Shown here piece by piece: positions 33,796-42,359 of a stretch of DNA of 64,000 bases (position 1 is its first letter; each line of letters begins with the position of its first letter). The position numbers and the translations under genes are program-made. The notes beneath the pieces are model-generated. The model was not told the origin of the DNA and did no database searches. It was given only the letters and a program-made list of their open reading frames with translations. The DNA comes from Falsirhodobacter flavus (GTDB taxonomy: Bacteria; Pseudomonadota; Alphaproteobacteria; Rhodobacterales; Rhodobacteraceae), in contig JARWBI010000009.1 of NCBI GenBank assembly GCA_029846755.1, positions 59,337-123,336 of the forward strand, given 5' to 3'.

Positions 33796-34755
33796 TTGCG
33801 CGCAACGTCCGCGCTTGCGGCCCATACTTCGCGCATCGGGCTGATCGCGTCCGTCTCCACCACCTTCACCGAACCCTACAACCTGGCCCGCCAGATCCTG
33901 TCGCTCGATCACATTTCGGGCGGGCGGGCAGGGTGGAACCTCGTGACCTCGTCGGCGGGCGAGAAGAACTTCGGCAGGGCGCTTCCCGCCCATGACGACC
34001 GATACGCCATCGCATTGGAATATGCCGATGTCGTGCGCGCGTTGTGGGAAAGCTGGGATGCGGATGCGGTCGTCTATGACGATGCCGGCCGCCAGATCGT
34101 GCGGCCCGACAAGGTGCGCCGGATCGACTGGAACGGCGCGCACTATTCCGTGCAAGGGCCGCTGAACCTGTCGCGCAGCCCGCAGAACCGACCGATCCTT
34201 GCACAGGCCGGTTCATCGGCCGAAGGCACGGAACTGGGCGGGCGCGTCGCGGACGTGATCTTCACCACGGGCCTGACGGAGCTGGAGCCGTCCATCGACG
34301 TGGTTCGCGCCTACAAGCGGGCGGCGCAAAGCCATGACCGCCGCGCGGACGGCATCAAGATTCTGCCCGGCGTCGCCCCGGTAATCGGTTCCACCGACGA
34401 GGAGGCGAAGCGGCAGTGGGACAAGCTGGTCGACAAGATCGACTTCGAGGCCGGGCGCAAATCCCTTGCGGGGCAGTTCGGCGGGATCGACTTCGACGGA
34501 GTCGATCTGGACGAGCCGATCCGGCTCGACTCCCTTCCCAGGACCGAGGCGGTCGAGGGGCGGCGGTCCCGCTTCGGCGTGTTTCGCAAGCTGGTCGAAA
34601 GCGGGCGCGTGAAGACGGTGCGCGACGCGCCGTGGGTGGGGGGGGGCACCGCCGCCCCCCCCTCGGATCAGAGCGTCAGGGCGGCGATCCAGGCGAAAAG
34701 CACCATTCCGAAATTCGCGTGGAAGAAGGTGGGGATCACGCTGTCCTTCATGTGA
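33796..34755 (+). pseudogene. Doubly truncated LLM-class flavin monooxygenase remnant (NtaA/SnaA/DszA family)
   Basis: An open frame of 319 codons whose middle part clearly matches FMN-dependent monooxygenases of the NtaA/DszA family: RIGLIASVSTTFTEPYNLAR, LDHISGGRAGWNLVTSS and DRYAIALEYADVVRALWESW. The first ~90 residues of the family, including the start and the first barrel strands, are missing; the match begins abruptly near 33820. It also stops near 34630 (VKTVRDAPW), where family members continue for another ~120 residues; the frame then runs into a poly-G/C hairpin and across the antiporter gene antisense. The protein cannot form the full barrel, so it is called a remnant. Confidence 0.8.
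34633..34663. terminator. Poly-G / poly-C hairpin between convergent genes
   Basis: A run GGGTGGGGGGGGG is followed, after an eight-base loop CACCGCCG, by eight C residues, giving a stem of 8 G:C pairs. It lies just after the truncated monooxygenase and before the stop (34668) of the antiporter gene. It may end transcription from both sides; the G-run could also fold as a G-quadruplex. Homopolymers here are prone to slippage and sequencing error. Confidence 0.5.
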
Positions 34756-36116
34756 TCGTGCTGCCCGTCGGCGTTGAGGCCCGCCGTCGCGCCAAGCGTG
34801 ATGGTGGATGCGGGCGAGCCGGCGTCGCCCAGGGCCGCCGAGGCACCCAGAAGGGCCACCGCCGCCAGCGGCGAGAAGTCCAGCGCCAGCGCAAGCGGCA
34901 GATAGATGGGCGCAAGAATGGGAACCGAGGCGAAGGAATCCCCGAACCCGATGGTGATGAACAATCCTACGATCAGCATGATCGCCGCCCCAAGCGCCTT
35001 GTTGTCGCCGATGAAGGCGGCCGAGGCGGCAACCAACGGCTGGACCTCTCCGGTTGCGGTCAGAACGCCTGCGAAGCCGGATGCGATGGTGATGATCATG
35101 GCGACCTGCGCCATCATCCGCAGCCCTTCGGTAAAGACGTCGTCCTGCTCGCGCCAGCGGAAGATCCCGGCAAAGCCGAGGATGACGAAGCCGACCATCG
35201 CCCCGATCAGCAGCGAGTCGAACTGCAACTGGCAGACCAGCGCCGCGACAAGGGCCGCAACGGTCGCCGCAAGCTGCGCGAAATCGAGCGTGACGGCGGG
35301 CTTCGCCTGCTGTGCCTCGACCGTGCGATAATCCCGCGGCTTGCGATAGGTCACGAACACCGCCACGAGCATTCCGGCCACGATCCCCATGACCGGCAGG
35401 AACATCGCCTTGGGTGCCATGTCCGGCGTCGCACTGAAGCCCAGATCCGCGCCCACCTCGTTCAGGTTGGTCAGCAGGATGTCGTTGAGGAAGATCGCCC
35501 CGAACCCCGTCGGCAACAGCAGGTAGCTGGAGCTGATGGCACAGGCGAGCACGCAGGCGATCGCCCTGCGATCCATGCGCAGGCGGTTCAGCACGCCCAG
35601 CAGCGGGGGGATAAGCACCGGGATAAAGGCGATATGCACCGGGATCACGTTCTGCGACATGACCGAGGCGGCGCAGAGGATCAGCAGAAGGCTCCACCTG
35701 ACGCCGCGGTGCGTTGCGGCTTCGTCCGCATCGAGCCTGCCCGAGATCTTCTGCGCCAGAAGCTCCAGCAATCCGCTGCGCGCGAGCGCGACGGCGAATG
35801 CGCCGACCATGATATAGGTCAGCCCGACCTGCGATCCGATCAGAAGGTTCTCGTTGAACGCGGCAAGGGTATCGGTCATGGGCAGGCCCGCCTGCAGCCC
35901 TCCGATCACCGCCGCCGACACCAGCGCCACCGCCACGGGCAGCCGCAAAAGGCACAGCGTCACCATCACGACGATCGACAGAACCACCGCGTTGATATGC
36001 AGATCCAGCGCCAGCGATCCGGCATAGATCGCGGCGAACAGGGCCAGCACGGGAAGAACGCGTTTTCGGCGGTATCCGCCGTCATCGGCGGCAGGGTTCA
36101 GGGGAATGTCGGTCAT
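34668..36116 (-). CDS. Na+/H+ antiporter-family permease (YuiF-like)
   Basis: A 482-residue membrane protein with about eleven helices. It matches the Na+/H+ antiporter family that includes YuiF, with an N-terminal conserved block, the GFGDSFASVPILAPIYLPLA re-entrant region and GDAGSPASTITLGATAGL near the end. YuiF-like members have been linked to amino acid (histidine) transport, while NhaC-type relatives exchange sodium and protons; either cargo is possible. It starts at 36116 and converges on the monooxygenase remnant. No regulator or enzyme gene is paired with it. Confidence 0.88.
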   Translation of the reverse strand: MTDIPLNPAADDGGYRRKRVLPVLALFAAIYAGSLALDLHINAVVLSIVVMVTLCLLRLPVAVALVSAAVIGGLQAGLPMTDTLAAFNENLLIGSQVGLTYIMVGAFAVALARSGLLELLAQKISGRLDADEAATHRGVRWSLLLILCAASVMSQNVIPVHIAFIPVLIPPLLGVLNRLRMDRRAIACVLACAISSSYLLLPTGFGAIFLNDILLTNLNEVGADLGFSATPDMAPKAMFLPVMGIVAGMLVAVFVTYRKPRDYRTVEAQQAKPAVTLDFAQLAATVAALVAALVCQLQFDSLLIGAMVGFVILGFAGIFRWREQDDVFTEGLRMMAQVAMIITIASGFAGVLTATGEVQPLVAASAAFIGDNKALGAAIMLIVGLFITIGFGDSFASVPILAPIYLPLALALDFSPLAAVALLGASAALGDAGSPASTITLGATAGLNADGQHDHMKDSVIPTFFHANFGMVLFAWIAALTL

Positions 36117-36440
36117 CAGGCTCTCGCATATGCGCCGAGCAGGTCTCGGCCGTCATGGCGATACGCCCGAGGGCGGGCGATGGGCAAGCCGCTTTCAAGC
36201 GCCGTTCATTCATAGGGCGCCCGCGCTTGCGGCGATGTGACGGGTCAGGGCGACGGATGCCTCGGTCAGCACGGCCCGGGCCGCCACCGCGTGGCGCCCT
36301 CTGCAAGAATCACAGCGCGAGTTCCGGCACCCTGTCGATGATCTCGCGCCCCGCAGGGTGGGGCGCAGGCCGGGTCAGGTGGACCGCCTCGGCAAGGGCG
36401 GGCGGACCCCGCGCGCCACTCATCCACCGCGGCGACCCGG
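36117..36440. other. 324-bp intergenic gap with a possible decayed regulator fragment
   Basis: No intact gene is seen between the antiporter start and the PPTase stop. On the minus strand a short frame ending at the stop 36210-36212 reads GRHAVAARAVLTEASVAL followed by TRHIAASAGAL, which resembles the C-terminal helix of an FCD/GntR-type regulator. It has no start and the frame is lost upstream, so if real it is a remnant. The promoter of the antiporter gene must lie here too. Confidence 0.3.
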
Positions 36441-37067
36441 TCATTGCGCCCAGTCGTGCCAGATGGCGCGATGCGCGCGGTCCGTGACCAGCGCCGCGAC
36501 ATGTCCGGGCCATGGCGCCAGCGTCGAAAGATGCCAGAACCGCGGCTTCGGCTGCGTCAGCAGGATGCGCCCGCCCCGGTCCGGCACCCTGTCCGGCACC
36601 GCGACCCCGGCGGCGTCAAGCGCCAGCCCGTGCCCGGTGGCCTTCAGCGCCGCCTCCTTGCAGACCCAGCGAAGCAGCGGATCGCCCACCCCGCGCGCCC
36701 GTTCGGCAGGTGTCATCTGCGCGCCGAGCCAGCCCAGCGGGCGTGGCGAGCGTTGTTCCAGATCGACCCCGACGATCCCGGCGGGTGCCAGCGCGATCAA
36801 CGCCCTGTCGCCGCTATGGCTGACGGAAAAGGCGATGGGCGGGGTGGTTTCGGGGCGATGGCCGGGGGGCTGCACGATGGAGACCAAGGCCGGATGCACC
36901 CCGATCCGCCCGGCAAGGATGCCGCGCAGGGCGGTGCGGCAGGCAGCGAAACGCCGCCCGTCCTCGGGGCGCATGAAGCCGCCCGCCCGCGCCCGTTCCT
37001 CGTCGCTCAGCCAGTCCTGCGGCGGGGGGCGGTCCAGCATCACGCGCCAGATCTGCACCCCGCTCAT
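36441..37067 (-). CDS. 4'-phosphopantetheinyl transferase, Sfp type
   Basis: A 208-residue cytosolic enzyme that moves the phosphopantetheine arm of CoA onto the serine of carrier proteins. The two diagnostic motifs are IVGVDLEQ (magnesium-binding aspartate) and WVCKEAALKATG (catalytic glutamate and lysine), and PIAFSVSHSGD matches the first conserved block. It is the last gene of the PKS/NRPS operon and overlaps the acyl-CoA synthetase gene by ATGA, so it most likely activates the ACP at Ser1910 of the PKS and the PCP at Ser1033 of the NRPS. Confidence 0.93.
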   Translation of the reverse strand: MSGVQIWRVMLDRPPPQDWLSDEERARAGGFMRPEDGRRFAACRTALRGILAGRIGVHPALVSIVQPPGHRPETTPPIAFSVSHSGDRALIALAPAGIVGVDLEQRSPRPLGWLGAQMTPAERARGVGDPLLRWVCKEAALKATGHGLALDAAGVAVPDRVPDRGGRILLTQPKPRFWHLSTLAPWPGHVAALVTDRAHRAIWHDWAQ

Positions 37068-38764
37068 GCAAGGCGAAGCCCAAGCCCCTCTATGGTCCGG
37101 CGCGACTGCGGGCAGTCGATCCCGGCCACCAGGACCGCCCCGTCGCCGCCCAGCGTGATCGCCCCACCGAAATCCGGCAGCGCCGCGCGCAGCGCATGTT
37201 CGGCCGCCATCCGCCGCAGTTCTAGCCGAAAGACCTTGCCCACCCGCGTCAGCGGCAGGTCCCGCACCACGAAGATATGGGCGGGCCTTGCATGGGGTTC
37301 GGCAAGCCGCTGGCGCAGGTGATGCTCGATCGCGTCCGTGCCGGGCGACATGCCTTCGTGCAGCGTCACGAACAGGGCCGGAACCTCGCCCGCGTAACGG
37401 TCGGGCATGGCGACGGCGGCGCAGGCGGCGACGGCGGGGTGGCTTTCGGCGGCCTCCTCGATGACGGAAGGGTCGATGTTGTTGCCCGAACGGATGATGA
37501 TGTCCTTGCTGCGCCCGGTGACGGCAAGCGCCCCGCCCGTCATCGCGCCCATGTCGCCGGTCACGAGCCAGCCATCCGCAAGGCCGCCCCCCTCCAGATA
37601 CCCGCCGAAGACCTGCGGCCCGCGCACCGCGATCACGCCGGGGCCGCTTGCCACGGGCGCACCGGGGCCGCCTTCGCCGTATTCAAGGATCCGCACATCG
37701 GTCTGCGGGGCGGGGCGCCCGACCGTGGCGTAATCGGGGGGTGCCGCCACGGGTGCGGTGGCGATCAGCCCGGCGGTTTCGGTCATGCCATAGATGGTGT
37801 GGATGGGCAGGCCGAACATCCGTTCGAACTGCGCGGCGGCGATGGCGGGCATCGGCGCACCGCCCGTCGCGCAGAACCGGACCGAGGAGATGTCGGCACC
37901 CTTCAGTGGGATCTCCAGCAGCGCGACGAGCGAGCTTGGAATGCCGCCGATCACCGTGGGGCGGGCATGCTGCACCAGATCCCAGTGGCGGGCCAGAACC
38001 AGCGGGCTGCGCAGCCCGGCTTCCGCGAAAAGCTGCACCTCGGCCCCGGCCAGAAGCGGCGCGGTCAGAAGCAGGTTGGACCCCGCGACATGGAACAGCG
38101 GCAGGGCGTTGACGATGCGGGTGCCCCCGTCCATCGCCCAAGCCGAAGACAGGGCCGAGGCGGCGGCCAGCAGGTTGCGATGGGTCAGCGGCACGATCTT
38201 GGGGCGGCCTGTCGTTCCGGCGGTGTTGAACAGCGCGGCAAGATCGCCCGCCTGCGGCTCGGGTCCGGCAAGCGCGGTTGGATGGGCCTGCACCAGATCG
38301 CGCACCGTATGCGCCCCCGCCGGGGCCGAGGCGCGATCCGTCGCGATCCGCACGGGGATACCCGCCGCGGCAGTTTCCAGCCGCGCCCAGACGCCCTGCG
38401 GGCCGGGGGCGCCATGCCCCACGGCGATGTCGGCCCCGGCGGCGGCCATCGCGGCCGCGATCTCGTCCGGGGCAAGGAAATGGTTGATCGGATTGGCGCG
38501 GCCCGCGACTTCGGCTGCCAGAAGGGCGACGATGCCGTCGATGGTCGACGGGATCAGCAGCGACACCGTGGGCCGGTCCTTGCCCGACAGCGCACGATAG
38601 GCGTTGGCCAGCGCCACCACGCGCGGCAGAAGCTGGCCATAGGTGACGATGCGGGGGGCGCTACCCTCGAAATCCAGCTCTGCCGGATCGACGAAACGCA
38701 GGGCGGTCGCCTCGGGATGGGCGGCGGCCCCCGCGCGCAGGATCGAAAGGATCGTATCAGTCAT
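37064..38764 (-). CDS. AMP-dependent acyl-CoA synthetase/ligase
   Basis: A 566-residue adenylate-forming enzyme. It has the P-loop-like NTAGTTGRPKIVPLTHRN, the YGMTETAGL acid-binding motif, VTGDMG and the C-terminal lysine of LTRVGKVFRLEL. It joins an organic or fatty acid to CoA. In the PKS/NRPS operon it may supply the starter or extender acyl-CoA, or activate the acid used for tailoring; no fused carrier domain is present. Start at 38764 (MTDTILSILR) overlaps the preceding hydrolase gene by 8 bp; an in-frame ATG at 38776 is possible. Confidence 0.9.
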   Translation of the reverse strand: MTDTILSILRAGAAAHPEATALRFVDPAELDFEGSAPRIVTYGQLLPRVVALANAYRALSGKDRPTVSLLIPSTIDGIVALLAAEVAGRANPINHFLAPDEIAAAMAAAGADIAVGHGAPGPQGVWARLETAAAGIPVRIATDRASAPAGAHTVRDLVQAHPTALAGPEPQAGDLAALFNTAGTTGRPKIVPLTHRNLLAAASALSSAWAMDGGTRIVNALPLFHVAGSNLLLTAPLLAGAEVQLFAEAGLRSPLVLARHWDLVQHARPTVIGGIPSSLVALLEIPLKGADISSVRFCATGGAPMPAIAAAQFERMFGLPIHTIYGMTETAGLIATAPVAAPPDYATVGRPAPQTDVRILEYGEGGPGAPVASGPGVIAVRGPQVFGGYLEGGGLADGWLVTGDMGAMTGGALAVTGRSKDIIIRSGNNIDPSVIEEAAESHPAVAACAAVAMPDRYAGEVPALFVTLHEGMSPGTDAIEHHLRQRLAEPHARPAHIFVVRDLPLTRVGKVFRLELRRMAAEHALRAALPDFGGAITLGGDGAVLVAGIDCPQSRRTIEGLGLRLA

Positions 38765-39962
38765 GAAGCGCGCCATAGACGATGTTGCGGAACCCGAAAC
38801 GCAGATGGTTGCGCGCGGTGGGGGCGGCGGCCATCAGGATGGCGACGATCTCCTGTTCGGGATCGACCGTGAAGGTGGTGCCGTTCAGCCCCGACCAATT
38901 GGCATCGCCCGGGCTGCCCGGGACGATTGCGCCGCCATCGCCCAACCGGACCGCGAAGCCAAGGCCGAAGCCATATCCCGGCCCGGTGAACCCGTCCGGC
39001 CCGCCGTCCATGCCCGCGATATGGTTCGACATCATCAGCCGCAGGCTGGCGGGGGACAGGATGCGCACGCCGTCCAGCTCGCCCCCGTCCATCACCATGC
39101 GGGCAAAGCGCAGGTAGTCGGCGGCGGTCGAAACCAGCCCGCCGCCGCCGCTGAGGTAACCCTCGCCGCGCGGTTTCTCGACGCGCATCCAGCCTTCGGT
39201 GAAGGGCTTCATCGGATCGCCCTGCGGCACTTCGGCAAGGCGCGGCACATCGGCGGCCGCCACGGCAAAGCCGGTATCATCCATGCCCAGCGGGGCGAAG
39301 ATGCGGCGCTCCAGCACCGCGTCCAGCCGTTCACCTTCGATCCGTTCGACGATGAAGCCCAGCAGATCGACCCCAAGGCTGTATTCGAACCGCGTCCCGG
39401 GCTCGAAGGCCAGCGGCAGTCCGGCAAGGCGGGTCAGCATTTCCTCGGCGGTCATGTCGCTGCGGACCTGTTCCAGATCGGCCTCGGCATAGCGTTTGCG
39501 CAGGGCGGGATCGGCGGCCCCGAAGGCGCTGTAGGTGAAACCGCCGCTGTGGCGCATCAGGTCCTGCACCGTCGGCTGGCGGGCGGGATCGGTGCCGTCC
39601 GCCATCTTCAGCCCCGCAAGTTCCGGCAGATGGTCCGCGATGGGCGCATCCAGCGCCAGCCGCCCTTCCTCGACCAGCATCATCGCGGCGAGTGTCACCA
39701 CCGACTTGGTCATAGATGCGATGCGGAACAGATCGTCCGGCTGCATCTGCCGCGTGCCCCCCGCATCCGAAGTGCCATAGGCGCGCAGCAGCACGACGTC
39801 GCCATCCTGCGCGGCCAGCGCGACGGCCCCGGCGATGCGGCCCGCCTCGATCTCGGATTCCATGAAGGCGCCCATCCGTGCGGCCAGCAGATCGCCGTCC
39901 AGCGTTTCGGCAAGGGCGGGCAGGGGCAGCAGCGCGACAAGCGCGATACGGATTAGGTTCAT
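38757..39962 (-). CDS. Exported beta-lactamase-fold serine hydrolase
   Basis: A 401-residue protein with a signal peptide (MNLIRIALVALLPLPALA). It has the class C beta-lactamase/EstB family nucleophile motif SMTK (Ser83, Lys86) and a YSL tyrosine motif (FEYSLGVDLLG). Family members are esterases, D-amino peptidases or transacylases such as the lovastatin LovD, rather than true beta-lactamases. In this operon it could transfer or remove an acyl group from the product outside the cytosol, or destroy a strained ring for self-protection. It overlaps both neighbouring genes. Confidence 0.88.
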   Translation of the reverse strand: MNLIRIALVALLPLPALAETLDGDLLAARMGAFMESEIEAGRIAGAVALAAQDGDVVLLRAYGTSDAGGTRQMQPDDLFRIASMTKSVVTLAAMMLVEEGRLALDAPIADHLPELAGLKMADGTDPARQPTVQDLMRHSGGFTYSAFGAADPALRKRYAEADLEQVRSDMTAEEMLTRLAGLPLAFEPGTRFEYSLGVDLLGFIVERIEGERLDAVLERRIFAPLGMDDTGFAVAAADVPRLAEVPQGDPMKPFTEGWMRVEKPRGEGYLSGGGGLVSTAADYLRFARMVMDGGELDGVRILSPASLRLMMSNHIAGMDGGPDGFTGPGYGFGLGFAVRLGDGGAIVPGSPGDANWSGLNGTTFTVDPEQEIVAILMAAAPTARNHLRFGFRNIVYGALHD

Positions 39963-40762
39963 TGCAGGCTTCTCCACTTGTCATCCTCGCGCACGACACG
40001 GCCCAGCTGCTCCAGCCGCAGCAGCACCGCCTCGACCGTGCGTTCGGCGATGCTGCGCGTCTGCGGGCCAAGGTTGCTGTAGCTGCGTTCGACCAGTTCG
40101 GGGGTGGCGGCGGGGCGGTCCGCGATCAGCGTCCAGAGGCTGCGTTCGCGTTCCGCCATCTGCACCATCAGCGCATCCAGAAACCGCCGCGTGCCGCGCA
40201 CCTGCGGGCCGTGGCCGGGCAGGAAGGTCCGGCAGCGCAGATCGGCCAGCCGCGCAAGGCTGTCGTGATAGCGGGCGGCGCAACCCTCGGGCGCCAGCAC
40301 CGAGGTGGGCGCCCAGCCAAGGACGTGATCGCCGGTAAAAGCCACGTCGCCCAGAACGAAGCACAGATGGTCGCGCGAATGGCCGGGGGTTTCCACCACG
40401 GTCAGCCCGTCCACCACGTCGCCGTCGAACAGCAGCGTCTCCAACGCGTAACGCCCGTTCGGGCAGACGGCACCGGCGGCGACCATCGCGCCCGTCCGTT
40501 CGACCAACGGGGCGACGCCGGCGACGTGATCCTCGTGCGCGTGGGTCAGCAGGATGCGGTCCACGCGCCCGCCCGCCGCCGCGATGATCGCGTCGATATG
40601 GGCGTCGTCGGCGGGGCCGGGGTCGATGACGGTGGTGCCGACGATATAGGTGTTGGTGCCGTGATAGGTCATCGGCCCCGGATTGGGTGCGACCAGCCGA
40701 AGGATGCGGTCCGTGATGCGAAGCGGCTCGCCGCGCGGCGGTTCGATTTCGGATATGAACAT
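39959..40762 (-). CDS. MBL-fold metallohydrolase (LACTB2-like)
   Basis: A 267-residue metallo-beta-lactamase-fold enzyme. The metal site is complete: THAHEDHVAG, ETPGHSRDHLCF, AFTGDHVLG and FLPGHGP. A C-terminal winged-helix-like tail (residues ~215-265) matches the LACTB2-type subgroup. No signal peptide, so it acts in the cytosol. Typical substrates are thioesters, nucleic acid ends or lactones; hydrolysis of the operon product or of a mis-loaded thioester is plausible. Start at 40762; it overlaps the serine hydrolase gene by ATGA and lies 23 bp from the barrel-protein gene. Confidence 0.9.
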   Translation of the reverse strand: MFISEIEPPRGEPLRITDRILRLVAPNPGPMTYHGTNTYIVGTTVIDPGPADDAHIDAIIAAAGGRVDRILLTHAHEDHVAGVAPLVERTGAMVAAGAVCPNGRYALETLLFDGDVVDGLTVVETPGHSRDHLCFVLGDVAFTGDHVLGWAPTSVLAPEGCAARYHDSLARLADLRCRTFLPGHGPQVRGTRRFLDALMVQMAERERSLWTLIADRPAATPELVERSYSNLGPQTRSIAERTVEAVLLRLEQLGRVVREDDKWRSLQ

Positions 40763-40785
40763 GTGCCCTCCGGCTGGTCGGGGTT

Positions 40786-41490
40786 TCAGAAGCTGCGGCG
40801 CAGGGTCACGAGGATCTCGGTCCGGCGCGTCTCGGTCACGTTGGTGGTGATGGGAAAGCTGCCGAAGCGCGATTCCAGCACCCGCCCGTCATAGGCAAGA
40901 TCGTCCAGCAGCCGCACATGCCGCAGCTCTGCCGACAGGGTCAGGCCCTGCACGCTGGGAATGTCATAGGAGGCGCCGACCATGATCTGCGCGGCGGGCG
41001 AGGTGTCGTGGCTGTCATGCCCGACGCTTTCGCCGGGGACATAGCTGACCGCGTCGTTCCACGACACGCGGCTGATCCCGACGCCGCCGCCCAGATAGGG
41101 ACGGATCGGCCCCTGCACCGAATGGAAGTCATACAGCGCGTTCACGAAGACCGAGGCCTGCGAATAATGCCCGTCGGTCGTCGCATCGACCAGCGCGCCC
41201 GCCGATGCCTTGTCGAAATCGGCGCGGCGCCAGCTCAGCTCCAGCTCGGTCCGCCAGCCGTTGCCGAAGCCCCAACCGGCGGCGGCGCCGATGCCGTATC
41301 CGGTATCGGTCGACAGGTATCCGCCCGGCTGCGGGCCGAAGCCTGTATCGACATTGCGGATGTCCTGATCGTCGATGGCCGCGATGGCCCCGTGACCCGA
41401 GATGTAGAAACCGCTGACGGGATCGGCCAGCGCGGGGGCGGCTGTCAGCGCAAGGGCGGCAAAGGTGCGAAGAATCATGATCGGCCTCAT
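40786..41490 (-). CDS. Outer-membrane beta-barrel protein
   Basis: A 234-residue exported protein with a signal peptide ending near ALADP and alternating strands ending in phenylalanine (LVTLRRSF), the mark of an eight-stranded outer-membrane barrel. Motifs such as GYGIGAAAGWGFGNGW and YLGGGVGISR match the OmpA-like/Omp25-type barrel group. The ATG at 41490 overlaps the previous gene by ATGA; another in-frame ATG at 41478 is possible. Its presence inside a biosynthetic operon suggests a role in envelope passage or product tolerance, though this is inference. Confidence 0.85.
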   Translation of the reverse strand: MRPIMILRTFAALALTAAPALADPVSGFYISGHGAIAAIDDQDIRNVDTGFGPQPGGYLSTDTGYGIGAAAGWGFGNGWRTELELSWRRADFDKASAGALVDATTDGHYSQASVFVNALYDFHSVQGPIRPYLGGGVGISRVSWNDAVSYVPGESVGHDSHDTSPAAQIMVGASYDIPSVQGLTLSAELRHVRLLDDLAYDGRVLESRFGSFPITTNVTETRRTEILVTLRRSF

Positions 41491-42359
41491 TCGTGCGAAA
41501 GGATGCCCACCGCCATCGCGGAGCCCAGCATCTGGTGCACGCGCGCGGTCGGGTATTCGGGGGTCAGGTAGACGAAGGTTTCGAAGTCGCAGAGGTCCTC
41601 TTCGACCATCAGGCAGGCCTCGGTGGCGTTGGTCAGCCCGAAGCCCGCGCCGTTGCGCTGCAGATCCTTGACGAAATCGTCGAAGCTCCACCGGATCAGG
41701 GTGAAGGATCCGTCGTCGATCCGGTCCAGCATCGCGTCGAACGTGTCGTTGTAATATTCCGACAGGTGCGTGCCGCGTGCCGCCGCCTCGGGGCCGAAGG
41801 CCAGAAGCGCCGGAGATGCGCCCACGTCGATGAAATCGGGGGCGAAGACGGTGACTGCGCCCGCTTCAACGATGCGTTTGGTCTGCGTCTCGATCCCGGC
41901 GACGGCGTCGTCCAGGATCTTGGTCGCCGCCGCGTCGTCCATTTCCATCACGGCCTTGATGACGTCGTTGCCGCCGATGAACATGAAATACAGCGCCTCG
42001 GGGTCGGCCTTGCCGCCGTTGCGTTCAAGGAAGGCATCGACCTGCGCGGGCAGATCGTGCGGCCCGGTGCCGCCCGCCAGCGCATCGGCCACGGCAAAGT
42101 TGGTGCCGCCCTGCTTGCCGATCAGGTGCAGCGAGGGTTCGGCCTCGTGGCCCATCCAGCGGGCCAGTTCCTCGACCGCGACGGGGCCGTTGGTCGAACG
42201 GTTGTTCACGAAGGGCGCAGGCAGGTCCGTCCCGGCCTCGGCATGGAAGTTGCCGGTGTCCGACAGCGCGCCGCTGAAGGCGACCAGTTGCGAGAAACGC
42301 TCGGCATCGGCGGTGCCGGCCCATGCGGCAAGCAGAAGGGCGGGGGCGTAACGGATCAT
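41487..42359 (-). CDS. SGNH/GDSL-type hydrolase-like protein lacking the serine nucleophile
   Basis: A 290-residue exported protein, signal peptide MIRYAPALLLAAWAGTADA. The fold is that of GDSL autotransporter-type lipases: block I (FSGALSDTGNF), block III (FIGGNDV) and block V around ARVHQML. The normal block I is FGDSLSDTGN; here the nucleophile position is Ala31, and the aspartate normally three residues before the block V histidine is also absent. Hydrolysis by the usual mechanism is not expected; ligand binding or a structural role is more likely. It overlaps the NRPS gene by ATGA. Confidence 0.86.
   Translation of the reverse strand: MIRYAPALLLAAWAGTADAERFSQLVAFSGALSDTGNFHAEAGTDLPAPFVNNRSTNGPVAVEELARWMGHEAEPSLHLIGKQGGTNFAVADALAGGTGPHDLPAQVDAFLERNGGKADPEALYFMFIGGNDVIKAVMEMDDAAATKILDDAVAGIETQTKRIVEAGAVTVFAPDFIDVGASPALLAFGPEAAARGTHLSEYYNDTFDAMLDRIDDGSFTLIRWSFDDFVKDLQRNGAGFGLTNATEACLMVEEDLCDFETFVYLTPEYPTARVHQMLGSAMAVGILSHE

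Noticed and set aside
36155..36487. A 110-codon plus-strand frame before the PPTase stop
   Set aside because: Arg/Pro/Gly-rich shadow sequence overlapping the PPTase end antisense; no supporting feature.
38757..39962. Calling the serine hydrolase a class C beta-lactamase resistance gene
   Set aside because: It has the SxxK motif but also esterase/transacylase-type features (YSL, length, context). A resistance call is not supported by sequence alone.
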